Shown: positions 7,371 to 16,466 of the stretch, piece by piece | Layout of the letters: every line of letters begins with the position of its first letter | Numbering within the stretch: the stretch's first letter is position 1 | Assembly (NCBI RefSeq): GCF_040545805.1 | Contig: NZ_JBEPMO010000004.1 | Span: 1 to 64,000, forward strand | Direction: 5' to 3' | From: Moheibacter stercoris | Lineage (GTDB): Bacteria; Bacteroidota; Bacteroidia; Flavobacteriales; Weeksellaceae | DNA length: 64,000 nucleotides | The notes under the pieces: generated by a model | What the model was told of the DNA's origin: nothing | The model's database searches: none | Seen by the model: only the letters and a program-made list of their open reading frames with translations | Program-made: the position numbers and the translations under genes

Positions 7371-9563
7371 ATGAGTGAAACAATAGAACTAACCTCTAGT
7401 TTGAAAAAACATTTTGGTTTCGACCAATTTAAGGGGCAGCAAGAGGAGATTATAAGAAGCTTACTCAATGGAGATGATGTGTTTGTGTTAATGCCGACAG
7501 GAGGAGGAAAATCTCTATGTTACCAATTACCTGCTTTAATTTCAGAAGGTGTTGCTATCATTGTATCTCCTTTGATTGCATTGATGAAAAACCAAGTAGA
7601 TGCAGTACGAGGCATTTCTGCGGACAACAATGTTGCGCATGTTTTGAATTCATCTTTGAATAAAACAGAAACCAAAAAGGTAATGGACGACATCAAAAGT
7701 GGAACCACCAAGATGTTGTATGTCGCTCCAGAATCCTTAACAAAAGAAGAATACATTGATTTCTTCAAAACTGTAAATATTTCTTTCTTTGCGATAGACG
7801 AAGCACACTGTATTTCGGAATGGGGACATGATTTCCGTCCAGAATACAGAAACTTAAAACATATCATCAATAAAATTGGAGATGCGCCAGTTATTGCTTT
7901 AACAGCAACGGCTACTCCAAAAGTTCAAGATGATATCCAAAAAACATTGGGCATGTTGAAGGCAAAAGTGTTCAAAGCTTCCTTTAACCGTCCTAATTTG
8001 TTTTATGAAATCCGTCCAAAAGTCAATCAAGACAAAGAATTGGTGAAATTCATCCATCAATATTCTGGGAAATCGGGTGTTGTCTACTGTTTGAGTCGTA
8101 AAAAAGTGGAAGAAATCGCCCAAACTTTGCAAGTCAATGGCATCAAAGCGATTCCGTATCACGCAGGATTGGACACCAAAACAAGATCAAAACATCAAGA
8201 TATGTTCTTGATGGAAGAAGTCGATGTTGTGGTAGCGACCATTGCTTTCGGAATGGGAATTGACAAACCAGATGTACGTTTTGTCGTGCATTATGATATG
8301 CCAAAAAGTTTGGAAAGTTATTACCAAGAAACCGGTCGTGCAGGTCGTGATGGCGGAGAAGGATATTGTTTGGCATTCTATGATTACAAAGACATAGAGA
8401 AATTAGAAAAATTCTTAGCTTCCAAACCAGTTGCAGAGCGTGAAGTAGGCTTACAATTGTTAGGAGAAGTTGTTTCCTATGCCGAAACATCCATGTCAAG
8501 ACGTAAATTCTTGTTGCATTATTTCGGAGAGGAATTTGATGAAATCAATGGTCTTGGCGCCAATATGGACGACAATATGCGCAATCCAAAGCAATTGATA
8601 GATGCGAAAGTAGATGCACAATTCATGTTGGAGGTCGTTCAAAAAACCAAAGAAATACTACGAATCAATGACCTTGTCAATACCGTTATGGGGAAAGAAA
8701 GTTCAACGATTAAAAATTACAATATTCAGTTTGAAAATTTCTTCGGTAAAAACAATGACAAGGAAGATTATTATTGGAAAAGCATTGCTCGACAATTAAT
8801 TGTTCGAAATTATTTAGTGAAAGAAATTGAAACTTATGGCATTTTAAAACTAAGTGACAAAGGAAAATCTTTCATTGAACAACCAGAAGAATTCATGATT
8901 GCAGAAGATACCGATTATAAAAAATTATTGACGGAATCTGCCAATGAACCCGTACAACAAGCACCTGCCGCATTTGACGATGTCTTGTTAAAACATCTGA
9001 AAGAATTGCGTAAAAAAATTGCCAAACAACATGGAATCCCTCCATTTGCTGTGTTTCAAGATCCAAGTTTGGACGATATGACCATGCAATATCCAACCAA
9101 TCTGAAAGAATTGACCAATGTTTTTGGGGTTGGAGAAGGAAAAGCCAATAAATTTGGAAAACCATTTGTGGAATTTATTGCGAAATATGTTGAAGAAAAC
9201 GACATCATTCGTCCAGATGAAATGGTTATCAAGAGCGTTGCTGACAATTCCAGTCATAAAGTTTACATCATCAAAAGTGTTGATAGAAAAATTGACTTGG
9301 AAGATATGGCCGAAGCCAAAAGTTTGTCGATGACAGATCTGATTACCGAAATGGAACGAATTGTTTACCAAGGAACCAAATTGGATATTGGCTATTATAT
9401 CGATGAAATTTTAGATGAAGATCAACAAGAGGAAATTCACGAATTCTTGATGGAAGCAGAAAATGATTCCATGACGACGATATTAAAGGAATTTGGGGAC
9501 GAATACGAAGAAGACGAATTACGTTTGATGCGAATTAAATTCATCAACGATATTGCAAATTAA
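7371..9563 (+). CDS. recQ: ATP-dependent DNA helicase RecQ, lacking the zinc-site cysteines
   Basis: The 730-residue protein has a superfamily-2 helicase core: Walker A MPTGGGKS (41-48), DEAH (143-146) with AIDEAHCISEWGHDFR, and motif VI QETGRAGRDG (319-328). An RQC winged helix (about 410-510) and an HRDC domain (about 535-610; IPPFAVFQDPSLDDM) follow, then an acidic helical tail of about 120 residues common in Bacteroidota RecQ. In E. coli RecQ four cysteines bind zinc after the core. Here the matching stretch (about 379-406; LLHYFGEEFDEINGLGANMD then DNMRNP) has no cysteine. The enzyme unwinds 3'-tailed DNA in recombination and repair. Confidence 0.95.
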   Translation: MSETIELTSSLKKHFGFDQFKGQQEEIIRSLLNGDDVFVLMPTGGGKSLCYQLPALISEGVAIIVSPLIALMKNQVDAVRGISADNNVAHVLNSSLNKTETKKVMDDIKSGTTKMLYVAPESLTKEEYIDFFKTVNISFFAIDEAHCISEWGHDFRPEYRNLKHIINKIGDAPVIALTATATPKVQDDIQKTLGMLKAKVFKASFNRPNLFYEIRPKVNQDKELVKFIHQYSGKSGVVYCLSRKKVEEIAQTLQVNGIKAIPYHAGLDTKTRSKHQDMFLMEEVDVVVATIAFGMGIDKPDVRFVVHYDMPKSLESYYQETGRAGRDGGEGYCLAFYDYKDIEKLEKFLASKPVAEREVGLQLLGEVVSYAETSMSRRKFLLHYFGEEFDEINGLGANMDDNMRNPKQLIDAKVDAQFMLEVVQKTKEILRINDLVNTVMGKESSTIKNYNIQFENFFGKNNDKEDYYWKSIARQLIVRNYLVKEIETYGILKLSDKGKSFIEQPEEFMIAEDTDYKKLLTESANEPVQQAPAAFDDVLLKHLKELRKKIAKQHGIPPFAVFQDPSLDDMTMQYPTNLKELTNVFGVGEGKANKFGKPFVEFIAKYVEENDIIRPDEMVIKSVADNSSHKVYIIKSVDRKIDLEDMAEAKSLSMTDLITEMERIVYQGTKLDIGYYIDEILDEDQQEEIHEFLMEAENDSMTTILKEFGDEYEEDELRLMRIKFINDIAN

Positions 9564-9572
9564 TAGTTGGAG

Positions 9573-9645
9573 AAGATGAACGATTTGCCAATTTAAGAAG
9601 GATTAAAGATTACACGATCCTTTTGAATTGCCAGATTTGTTCATC
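9573..9645. repeat. Long imperfect inverted repeat between recQ and gpmI
   Basis: The left arm (9573-9602, starting AGATGAAC and ending AAGGAT) and the right arm (9616-9645, starting ATCCTT and ending GTTCATCT) form an interrupted stem of about 30 bp, followed by TTTTCG. It may act as a recQ terminator or a 5' leader structure for gpmI. The middle of the stem has several mismatches. Confidence 0.5.
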
Positions 9646-9669
9646 TTTTCGTTTATAAAATCAAAACCT

Positions 9670-11187
9670 ATGAGCAAAAAAGTCATCCTTATGATTTTGG
9701 ATGGTTGGGGAATCAATCCCAACGAAAAAGTTTCTGCAATTGCCAAAGCAAACACTCCATTTTACGATGCCTGCCTTCAAAAATACCCCAATGCGACTCT
9801 TATTACTTATGGGACCGACGTAGGATTACCAGAAGGCCAAATGGGGAATTCAGAAGTAGGTCATATGAATTTGGGTGCGGGACGCGTGGTTTACCAGAAT
9901 TTAGTTCGACTCAATATGGCGGTTCAGAATAAAACTTTCTTAAATGAAAGCATTCTGAATTCACAATTTCAATTTGCTCGAGACAACAATAAAAAAGTTC
10001 ATTTCATCGGATTAACTTCCAATGGTGGTGTTCATTCGCACATCAATCATTTGTATGGCTTGTTAGATGCCGCTGCTGAATATGGCTTAACCGACAATGT
10101 ATATGTTCACGCATTTACCGATGGTCGTGATTGCGATCCCAAAAGTGGTGTGAAATTCATCGGTGATTTGATGGAACATATGCAACATTCTACAGGAAAA
10201 CTTGCATCAATTGTTGGTCGTTACTATGCTATGGATCGTGACAAACGTTGGGAACGTGTGAAAGAAGCCTATGATTTAATGGTGAAAGGTGTAGGGAAAT
10301 TTACCCAAGATCCTATTCAGGCAATTGAAGATTCCTACAAGGAAAAAGTAACAGACGAATTTCTAAAACCAATTATTCTGGATAAGGATGGAATAATTGA
10401 AGAAGGAGATGTTGTTATCAATTTCAACTTCAGAACAGATCGCGGAAGAGAAATTACCCAAGTTTTGACGCAAGACGATTTCCCAGAATTTGGGATGCAG
10501 GCATTATCCCTTCGTTACATTACGCTGACCAATTATGACAAAACTTTCAAAGGAGTTCAAGTTGTCTATGACGATAGTGAAATTCCAAAAACATTGGGAG
10601 AAGTTTTAGAAGATCATGGAAAAACCCAAATTCGAATCGCGGAAACAGAAAAATATCCGCATGTAACCTTCTTCTTTTCAGGAGGTCGAGAAAAACCTTT
10701 CGAAGGAGAAAAACGAATTCTTTGCCCATCTCCAAAAGAGGTTCCAACCTATGATTTGAAACCCGAAATGGCGGCACATGAAATCACCAAAAATATTTTG
10801 CCTGAAATCATGAATAAATCAGCCGATTTTATTTGTTTGAATTTTGCCAATACAGATATGGTCGGTCATACCGGCGTATTTGAAGCGGCAGTTCAAGCCG
10901 CGGAAACGGTTGATAAATGCGCAGAATCGATCGTTAAAACCGCCTTGGAGAACGACTATTCCATCATTATTTTAGCCGATCACGGAAATGCCGATGTGAT
11001 GGTCAATCCAGATGGTTCGCCCAACACACAACATAGCACAGAATTGGTTCCGTTTATATTGATTGAAAAAGAAGAATCCTATAAAATCACAAACGGAAAA
11101 TTGGGAGATATTGCGCCCACCATTTTGAAATTAATGGATATTCCGATTCCAAACGAAATGACAGGAAACGTCTTGCTTCACAATTAA
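9670..11187 (+). CDS. gpmI: 2,3-bisphosphoglycerate-independent phosphoglycerate mutase
   Basis: The cofactor-independent mutase interconverts 3- and 2-phosphoglycerate using two Mn ions and a phosphoserine. Visible landmarks are the N-terminal metal aspartate in LMILDGWGINPN, the catalytic serine in QMGNSEVGHMNLGAGR, substrate-loop residues VHAFTDGRDCDPKSG, and C-terminal metal ligands in NTDMVGHTGVFEAA and ILADHGNAD. I chose the ATG at 9670 (505 residues, normal for the family); the in-frame extension to 9628 adds 14 residues with no family match inside the long inverted repeat. Confidence 0.95.
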   Translation: MSKKVILMILDGWGINPNEKVSAIAKANTPFYDACLQKYPNATLITYGTDVGLPEGQMGNSEVGHMNLGAGRVVYQNLVRLNMAVQNKTFLNESILNSQFQFARDNNKKVHFIGLTSNGGVHSHINHLYGLLDAAAEYGLTDNVYVHAFTDGRDCDPKSGVKFIGDLMEHMQHSTGKLASIVGRYYAMDRDKRWERVKEAYDLMVKGVGKFTQDPIQAIEDSYKEKVTDEFLKPIILDKDGIIEEGDVVINFNFRTDRGREITQVLTQDDFPEFGMQALSLRYITLTNYDKTFKGVQVVYDDSEIPKTLGEVLEDHGKTQIRIAETEKYPHVTFFFSGGREKPFEGEKRILCPSPKEVPTYDLKPEMAAHEITKNILPEIMNKSADFICLNFANTDMVGHTGVFEAAVQAAETVDKCAESIVKTALENDYSIIILADHGNADVMVNPDGSPNTQHSTELVPFILIEKEESYKITNGKLGDIAPTILKLMDIPIPNEMTGNVLLHN

Positions 11188-11199
11188 TTTGTACTTTTG
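11173..11199 (+). promoter_or_regulatory. Bacteroidota-type promoter before the HAD phosphatase
   Basis: TACTTTTG (11192-11199) matches the -7 consensus TAnnTTTG exactly. TTG at 11173-11175 could be the -33 element, 16 bp away, which is a little short. The box lies 18 bp before the ATG at 11218, so the leader would be about a dozen bases. Confidence 0.55.
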
Positions 11200-11217
11200 C
11201 ACGACTTGAACGATACT

Positions 11218-11640
11218 ATGAAAAGTTACATAATTGCGGTTGATTTTGACGGAACCATTGTCGAAGATGCTTATCCAAAAATTGGAAAGCCCATGATTTT
11301 TGCATTTGAATCGATGAAGCAATTGCAATCTCAAGGTCATCGTTTAATCCTTTGGACGTATCGACATGGCAAAATGTTGGATGAAGCTGTGGAGTTTTGT
11401 CGCGAAAATGGAATTGAATTTTATGCGGTCAACTCAAGTTTTGAAGACGAAAAATTTGACTCTTCCACTCAAAGCAGAAAAATTAACGCCGATTATTTTA
11501 TCGATGATCGAAATTTGGGCGGATTTCCTGGTTGGGGCGAAGTGGTTCAGATTATCAATAAACGAATTGAATTTTCCATTGGAACTCATGGAAAAGAAAA
11601 AGAAAGAAAGAAAAAGAAAAGAGGATTTTTTGGAATATGA
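11218..11640 (+). CDS. Small HAD-superfamily phosphatase, BT0820-like
   Basis: The 140-residue protein starts at the ATG at 11218; the in-frame TTG at 11197 overlaps the promoter box and is rejected. The HAD motif I is IAVDFDGTIVED, with the nucleophile and general-acid aspartates spaced DxD, and motif IV-like acids appear in ADYFIDDRNLGG. WTYRHGKML gives the motif II position. The cap domain is missing, as in small capless HAD hydrolases such as BT0820. The substrate is unknown. It ends in a basic lysine/arginine-rich tail. Its TGA overlaps the map start codon (ATGA), so the two are probably coupled. Confidence 0.8.
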   Translation: MKSYIIAVDFDGTIVEDAYPKIGKPMIFAFESMKQLQSQGHRLILWTYRHGKMLDEAVEFCRENGIEFYAVNSSFEDEKFDSSTQSRKINADYFIDDRNLGGFPGWGEVVQIINKRIEFSIGTHGKEKERKKKKRGFFGI

Positions 11641-12446
11641 TTCATTTAAAAAATAAAGAAGAATTAGAATTGATGTACCAAAGCGCCCAATTGGTGTCAA
11701 AAACCTTGGGTATGTTGGCAAAAGAAATAAAACCAGGGGTTAAAACCATCGATTTAGATAAAATGGCCTACGATTTTATAAAGGACCACGGAGGTGAACC
11801 CGCATTTTTAGGATATGGAGGTTTTCCAAATTCTCTTTGTATGTCACCCAACGAACAAGTCGTTCACGGATTTCCCAACAACGATATTTTGAAAGAAGGC
11901 GATATTCTTTCTGTCGATTGCGGTGTTTTCATGAATGGATTTGTAGGAGATCATGCCTATACATTTGAAATCGGTGAAGTTGCACCTGAAATCAAAAAAT
12001 TATTGAAGATCACCAAAGAATCTTTGTACAAAGGTATTGAACAAGTGCTTCCAGGAAATCGTGTAGGTGATATCGGACATGCTATCCAAACCTATTGCGA
12101 AAAAGAAGGATATGGTGTTGTGAAAGAATTAGTTGGTCATGGCTTAGGTAGAGTGATGCATGAAGACCCACAAGTTCCTAACTATGGACGAAGAGGTACT
12201 GGAAAAGTTCTAAAAGAAGGAATTACCTTGGCCATCGAACCGATGATCAATATGGGAACCGATAAGGTTCGTTTCCATAAAGACGGTTGGACGGTTACCA
12301 CAAGAGACAATATGCCTTCTGCTCATTTCGAACATGATGTTGCCATCATCGATGGGAAACCTACTCTACTTTCTACTTTCCAATACATTTACGATGCCTT
12401 GGGAATTGAAAGTGATGAGGAAAAACCCTTTTTGTATAAAAAATAA
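11637..12446 (+). CDS. map: Methionine aminopeptidase type I
   Basis: The 269-residue protein has the pita-bread fold signature: two metal aspartates in LSVDCGVFMNGFVGDHAYTF, the histidine in ELVGHGLGRVMHEDPQVPNY, and glutamates in LAIEPMINMG and the C-terminal AHFEHDVAI. It removes the N-terminal methionine from nascent proteins. The length is standard for type Ia enzymes, with no N-terminal zinc finger. It overlaps the HAD gene by 4 bp and is followed 6 bp later by the DgkA-like gene. Confidence 0.95.
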   Translation: MIHLKNKEELELMYQSAQLVSKTLGMLAKEIKPGVKTIDLDKMAYDFIKDHGGEPAFLGYGGFPNSLCMSPNEQVVHGFPNNDILKEGDILSVDCGVFMNGFVGDHAYTFEIGEVAPEIKKLLKITKESLYKGIEQVLPGNRVGDIGHAIQTYCEKEGYGVVKELVGHGLGRVMHEDPQVPNYGRRGTGKVLKEGITLAIEPMINMGTDKVRFHKDGWTVTTRDNMPSAHFEHDVAIIDGKPTLLSTFQYIYDALGIESDEEKPFLYKK

Positions 12447-12452
12447 ACGACT

Positions 12453-12821
12453 ATGTTTCGCTACTTCCGTTCCATGCAATACGCCTTAAATGGACTTATT
12501 TATGCTTTGCGAACGGAACGAAATGTACAAATATGGTTGGGAATCGCCATCATTACCATTGGAATTGCGTTTTGGCTAGAAGTTTCGCAAACCGAACTAT
12601 TAATCATTTTGCTTTGGATGTTTCTCATAGGAGTTTCGGAATATTTGAATACGTCTATTGAAAAATTAGCAGACAGAGTTACAATGGAACGAGACGAACA
12701 AATCAAACATGTCAAAGACATTGCAGCAGGAGCAACCTTTCTCGCATCAATTGGAGCAATTGTTACGGGTTTGATTATTTTTGTTCCGAAAATTTTGGAA
12801 AAATTTGAAAGCACTCCTTAA
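12453..12821 (+). CDS. dgkA: Diacylglycerol/undecaprenol kinase family membrane protein
   Basis: This 122-residue protein has three predicted membrane helices and the family motif VSEYLNTSIEKLADRV (about residues 65-80), which holds the catalytic glutamate and aspartate. Members phosphorylate diacylglycerol or undecaprenol at the inner membrane to recycle lipid carriers; which of the two is the substrate is not readable, though undecaprenol is likely outside Proteobacteria. It sits 6 bp after map and 7 bp before the methyltransferase gene, as part of a plus-strand operon. Confidence 0.85.
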   Translation: MFRYFRSMQYALNGLIYALRTERNVQIWLGIAIITIGIAFWLEVSQTELLIILLWMFLIGVSEYLNTSIEKLADRVTMERDEQIKHVKDIAAGATFLASIGAIVTGLIIFVPKILEKFESTP

Positions 12822-12828
12822 AAAAATC

Positions 12829-13578
12829 ATGAACGTCTTACCAAGACCCATGCTCATACGATTGAGTATTTGGGCAAGACCGATTTTGGTTTGGATGTAC
12901 CGTGGAAATAAATTCACCGACCCAATCGATGGGAATTCCTACAAAGCTTTCCTTCCCTATGGATATGAAAAACAACGTCAAAATGTGCTTTCTCCCGGAA
13001 CTTTATCTTTGGAACGCCATCGTTTAATGTGGTTGTATTTGCAACAAGAAACCAATTTTTTCTCGGCACCGTTGAAAGTTCTTCATATGGCACCCGAACA
13101 ATCTTTTTACAAAAGATTTCGAGCATTGAAAAATCTGGATTATACGACTTGCGATTTGGATTCTCCGATTGCCGATGTAAAAGCCGATATCCAAAATTTA
13201 CCATTTGAAAACGATTCCTTTGATGTGATTTTTTGCAACCATGTTTTGGAACATGTAGAAGATGACAAAAAAGCTTTGCATGAATTGTATCGGGTGATGA
13301 AACCAGGCGGATGGGGAATTTTACAAGTTCCAATTCGTTATCAGCAAGAAAAAACATTTGAAGACCCGACGATTACAGACCGTCAAGTGCGAATTGAAAA
13401 ATTTGGGCAATACGATCACGTTCGTGTCTATGGAAGAGATTATTACGAGAAATTAGCTGCAATCGGATTTTTAGTCGAACAAGTTAATTTATCGGAAAAC
13501 CTAACCGACGAAGAAATCAAACGATTTGCTTTGGAAAAAAACGAGATTTTGCCGGTAGTCAGGAAAATCGGAAAATAA
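12829..13578 (+). CDS. SAM-dependent methyltransferase (type 11)
   Basis: I use the ATG at 12829 (249 residues). The earlier in-frame TTG at 12781 would overlap the kinase gene by 41 bp. The Rossmann core is visible from KVLHMAPEQSFYKRF, through DYTTCDLDSP and FDVIFCNHVLEHVEDD (motif II region), to RVMKPGGWGILQVPI. Motif I is unusual: the normal glycine-rich loop reads HMAPEQ. An N-terminal amphipathic stretch (LPRPMLIRLSIWARPILVWM) may touch the membrane. The substrate is unknown. It is the last gene of the HAD-map-dgkA run and ends before a shared terminator. Confidence 0.75.
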   Translation: MNVLPRPMLIRLSIWARPILVWMYRGNKFTDPIDGNSYKAFLPYGYEKQRQNVLSPGTLSLERHRLMWLYLQQETNFFSAPLKVLHMAPEQSFYKRFRALKNLDYTTCDLDSPIADVKADIQNLPFENDSFDVIFCNHVLEHVEDDKKALHELYRVMKPGGWGILQVPIRYQQEKTFEDPTITDRQVRIEKFGQYDHVRVYGRDYYEKLAAIGFLVEQVNLSENLTDEEIKRFALEKNEILPVVRKIGK

Positions 13579-13609
13579 AAAATCTGCAACTGTAAAACAA
13601 TTGCAGATT
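13575..13609 (-). terminator. Terminator between converging genes
   Basis: AATCTGCAA (13581-13589) pairs perfectly with TTGCAGATT (13601-13609). The A-rich left flank gives a U tract for the minus-strand gene at 13629; the right flank is a poorer tract for the plus strand. Confidence 0.75.
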
Positions 13610-13628
13610 CATGATTAAAAATTTCAAT

Positions 13629-15692
13629 TTATTTTAATACTAATTTTTTGGATTGAACTGCTCCGTCTTCCGTTTGGATTTTCAAAACATATACTCCTTT
13701 TGGTTGATTGATCAAATTGATTTGTAATTGATTTTTTTGATTGAATTCATCCTGATAAACAAGTTCTCCCTTGACCGAATAAACTTTGAGTTGTCCCGAA
13801 TTGGATTTTTCTGTTTTGATTTCAAAAATTCCGGTGGATGGATTGGGATAAACCTGTAATTTATCGGCAATCGTTTCTGCAACATCTGATGAACGTGTTT
13901 TGATGAATAAAGCTTTAATTTCTTCTTTCATTTCGTATGTCAATTCAAAATTCAAATCTGTTTTTCTTTGATAATTATAAGTAATCTGATACGCCCAACC
14001 ATCTGAAAAACAGCTTTCACAACAACTTGGAATATACATCCCGATTACATAAAACTTATTGTTTTGGAAACCGTTATAGGTAGCAAAATTGGTAGAAGGA
14101 ACGCCCCAAGATGCTCCTGAAGTTACTGCTCCATAGCTTCCGCTGTCATCACTCCAAGCAAATGTCCCCGGAACCATAGAACCAAATAGCGGTCCGGTAG
14201 GATTGGTTGTTTCATAAACAAACCAGGCATAATCTGATTCCATTTCGCAGCTTTCATTTAGAAAAGGATAAGGATCTATGCTAGCCGAAATGGTATTATT
14301 TCCTCCATTGTGTGTAACCGTCAGATTATAGTCAGGATCTTGTTTTTCCTGAAGGGAGATATCATCAATGGCAATATCATTTCCATCGCCCAATCCATCT
14401 TCTTTCAGACGAATGGAAATTCTGTTCTTTTGACCTGTCGCCGTAAAACAACCGGAAAGTAACATCCAGTCGCAAGGATCGCTCGGATCTGTATTGATTT
14501 GAGTATAAGGCACGACTATGGTTCCATTTATTTCAATTTGAATTTCCGGTAGTATGTCAAACGTACATTGTGGCATATTTTTTAAATTGACACAGAAATT
14601 GTATTCTTTACCTTTAGTTAACCCAAGTGTTTGTGAATAAATTACTGAACTAGAACCAGCCGGTTGGTTTGTCAGCCCATTGACCAACAAATAATTTTCA
14701 TTGGCCGAATACAAATCGGAATCTACACAATACGAATGGTCATTGATAGTTGCTCCGAAGTTGGCAGCCGAATTGGTCACATGGTATTGTCCCGGCAAAG
14801 TCGCGGAATTTTGATCATAATCACTGTTGAATCCCGTATTTCCTGATTCGAAATTGGCATTTGCCAATAAGTTTTCATTTTTTTCACAACAGTAAGCGCC
14901 GGTTGTTGAAGTGGAAGGTTCTTCAAACTGCATACAGAAATTATCAAAACCGATGTATCTTCTTCTATAAGGGCCTGGGATAGGCACATCATCTCGGGTA
15001 ATCATGATATGCGTAATATCCGGACTTGCATTGATAAGATTTGAATCAAATGTCAGAGAAAATGGTTGAAATGTATTGACTACATTTTGGGGTATGGTAA
15101 CAGAGCCCAATTTATAAACCACAACTCCATTTCCCGTAGGCCAAAGATTATAATCTGTCGGTATAAACATTTGAGTCGGAGGGTTGGATAAAATATTTCC
15201 GGGATTATACACACCAAATATTCCCACTACTACATCCATATCGCCATTGGAAGATCGCGTAAGGTCGGCAGCATCAAAGTTAAATGTATAAATACCTGAA
15301 TTTGACGGCACCGGCGTACTTAGTTGATTGTACATGCCTTCTCTAAATGCCGGAGATGTATTATCTGAATTTTGAATCCACATTCCCGAAAAAATTCCGT
15401 CAGGATTTGTCGGGTTAATCAATACCGAATGACTGGCCAAAGCCGTAGAATTATTACAATAAATATCGGCCAAACTATTAAAACCTCCCCATATACGAAA
15501 CCAGCCTGTTGCCAAATCAATATCATTATCTAAAACAGCTTCCGGATCACCGGTAACAGTTTCAAAGTTTCCATTTTGGAAATAATTTCCTGTACAAAAT
15601 TCCGGATTGGGTCTTCCACATCTCTCTGATTGCGCATATAAAGTAGCGCAAAATAGAATTAAGAATTGAAATAATGTAAATTTGAGTTTCAT
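13629..15692 (-). CDS. Secreted T9SS protein with C-terminal sorting domain, passenger of unknown function
   Basis: The 687-residue precursor has a signal peptide ending at about residue 21 (LFCATLYAQ) and a type A T9SS sorting domain at about 615-687 (LQVYPNPSTGIFEI, then the closing KGVYVLKIQTEDG and SKKLVLK). It should cross the outer membrane by the gliding-associated type IX system. The passenger has two similar cysteine-bearing blocks starting with FCTGNYFQNGNFETVTGD and YCCEKNENLLANANFESG, each reading like a jelly-roll carbohydrate- or adhesion-type module. No catalytic motif is evident. It is alone in its transcript. Confidence 0.85.
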   Translation of the reverse strand: MKLKFTLFQFLILFCATLYAQSERCGRPNPEFCTGNYFQNGNFETVTGDPEAVLDNDIDLATGWFRIWGGFNSLADIYCNNSTALASHSVLINPTNPDGIFSGMWIQNSDNTSPAFREGMYNQLSTPVPSNSGIYTFNFDAADLTRSSNGDMDVVVGIFGVYNPGNILSNPPTQMFIPTDYNLWPTGNGVVVYKLGSVTIPQNVVNTFQPFSLTFDSNLINASPDITHIMITRDDVPIPGPYRRRYIGFDNFCMQFEEPSTSTTGAYCCEKNENLLANANFESGNTGFNSDYDQNSATLPGQYHVTNSAANFGATINDHSYCVDSDLYSANENYLLVNGLTNQPAGSSSVIYSQTLGLTKGKEYNFCVNLKNMPQCTFDILPEIQIEINGTIVVPYTQINTDPSDPCDWMLLSGCFTATGQKNRISIRLKEDGLGDGNDIAIDDISLQEKQDPDYNLTVTHNGGNNTISASIDPYPFLNESCEMESDYAWFVYETTNPTGPLFGSMVPGTFAWSDDSGSYGAVTSGASWGVPSTNFATYNGFQNNKFYVIGMYIPSCCESCFSDGWAYQITYNYQRKTDLNFELTYEMKEEIKALFIKTRSSDVAETIADKLQVYPNPSTGIFEIKTEKSNSGQLKVYSVKGELVYQDEFNQKNQLQINLINQPKGVYVLKIQTEDGAVQSKKLVLK

Positions 15693-15866
15693 GATAATTC
15701 GTTTTAAAAATTTGCTTACTCTGATGTAGGATTTTCAGCATCTTCCTGTCCAAAACATTTTTGAACATCACAAATTTCTAAAACAATACCTGCCCTATCA
15801 TGCGTATTTAAACCCTTTTGGATCAAGTGATTTCAACTTTTATCTCAGGGGATAATCACCCTGTTG

Positions 15867-16466
15867 TCATTTCATATTTTCATTGGGTAAAGTGGGCTCG
15901 GGTTCAGGTTCTACCATCAAAACTTCAACTTTATGAAGAAAAGCAGAGTCCTGTTTATCATAAAAAGAGGTAGCCGAATAATTATTATCCAAAATAGTTG
16001 AAATTTTTTCCAGCTTTAATTCAGTTCCTATCCTCTTGTATTTTGCTTTTAGCCAATACCAATCCTTGCATATCATATATTCATCACTTCTTTCGACCAA
16101 TTTCAAATTCTTTAAATCAAAAAAACGTTCGGGTTGAACACTTTCAGCATCAACCCAAATGGTAAAATTTTCTTCTTCAATTTTTTCTGTAAATTCATAA
16201 AATGACCGATTTACGCAATCCATCATAGTTGTATGCAAATAAATATGGTTTTCGGTGACCAAAAAATTGGAAAATAAATCACCATTTTGAAAGGAGCTTC
16301 TGTCTTCAATTGTGGAATTTCTCAATTCGATTAAATGCGGTAAAGTTTCACGAATTTCTTTGGAAAGGATTCGATTGTATGGAATAACTTCACTTTCAGT
16401 TTTCTTTCCTTCTTGACAATTGGTTAGAAAAAAGAAGACAAATACTATTATGTAAATTCTCACCAT
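15867..16466 (-). CDS. Predicted lipoprotein, paralogue of its neighbour
   Basis: The 199-residue protein has a lipoprotein signal with lipobox FLTNC (cysteine at about residue 17). No family is recognised. It shares a pattern with the upstream gene: LVTENHIYLHTTMMDC, then QPERFFDLKNLKLVERSDE, a tryptophan-rich WYWLKAKY, and an ISTILD strand. The two overlap by 7 bp and form an operon. The C-terminus has a VEPEPEPTLP tail absent from the paralogue. It should be anchored in the inner or outer membrane facing the periplasm. Confidence 0.65.
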   Translation of the reverse strand: MVRIYIIVFVFFFLTNCQEGKKTESEVIPYNRILSKEIRETLPHLIELRNSTIEDRSSFQNGDLFSNFLVTENHIYLHTTMMDCVNRSFYEFTEKIEEENFTIWVDAESVQPERFFDLKNLKLVERSDEYMICKDWYWLKAKYKRIGTELKLEKISTILDNNYSATSFYDKQDSAFLHKVEVLMVEPEPEPTLPNENMK

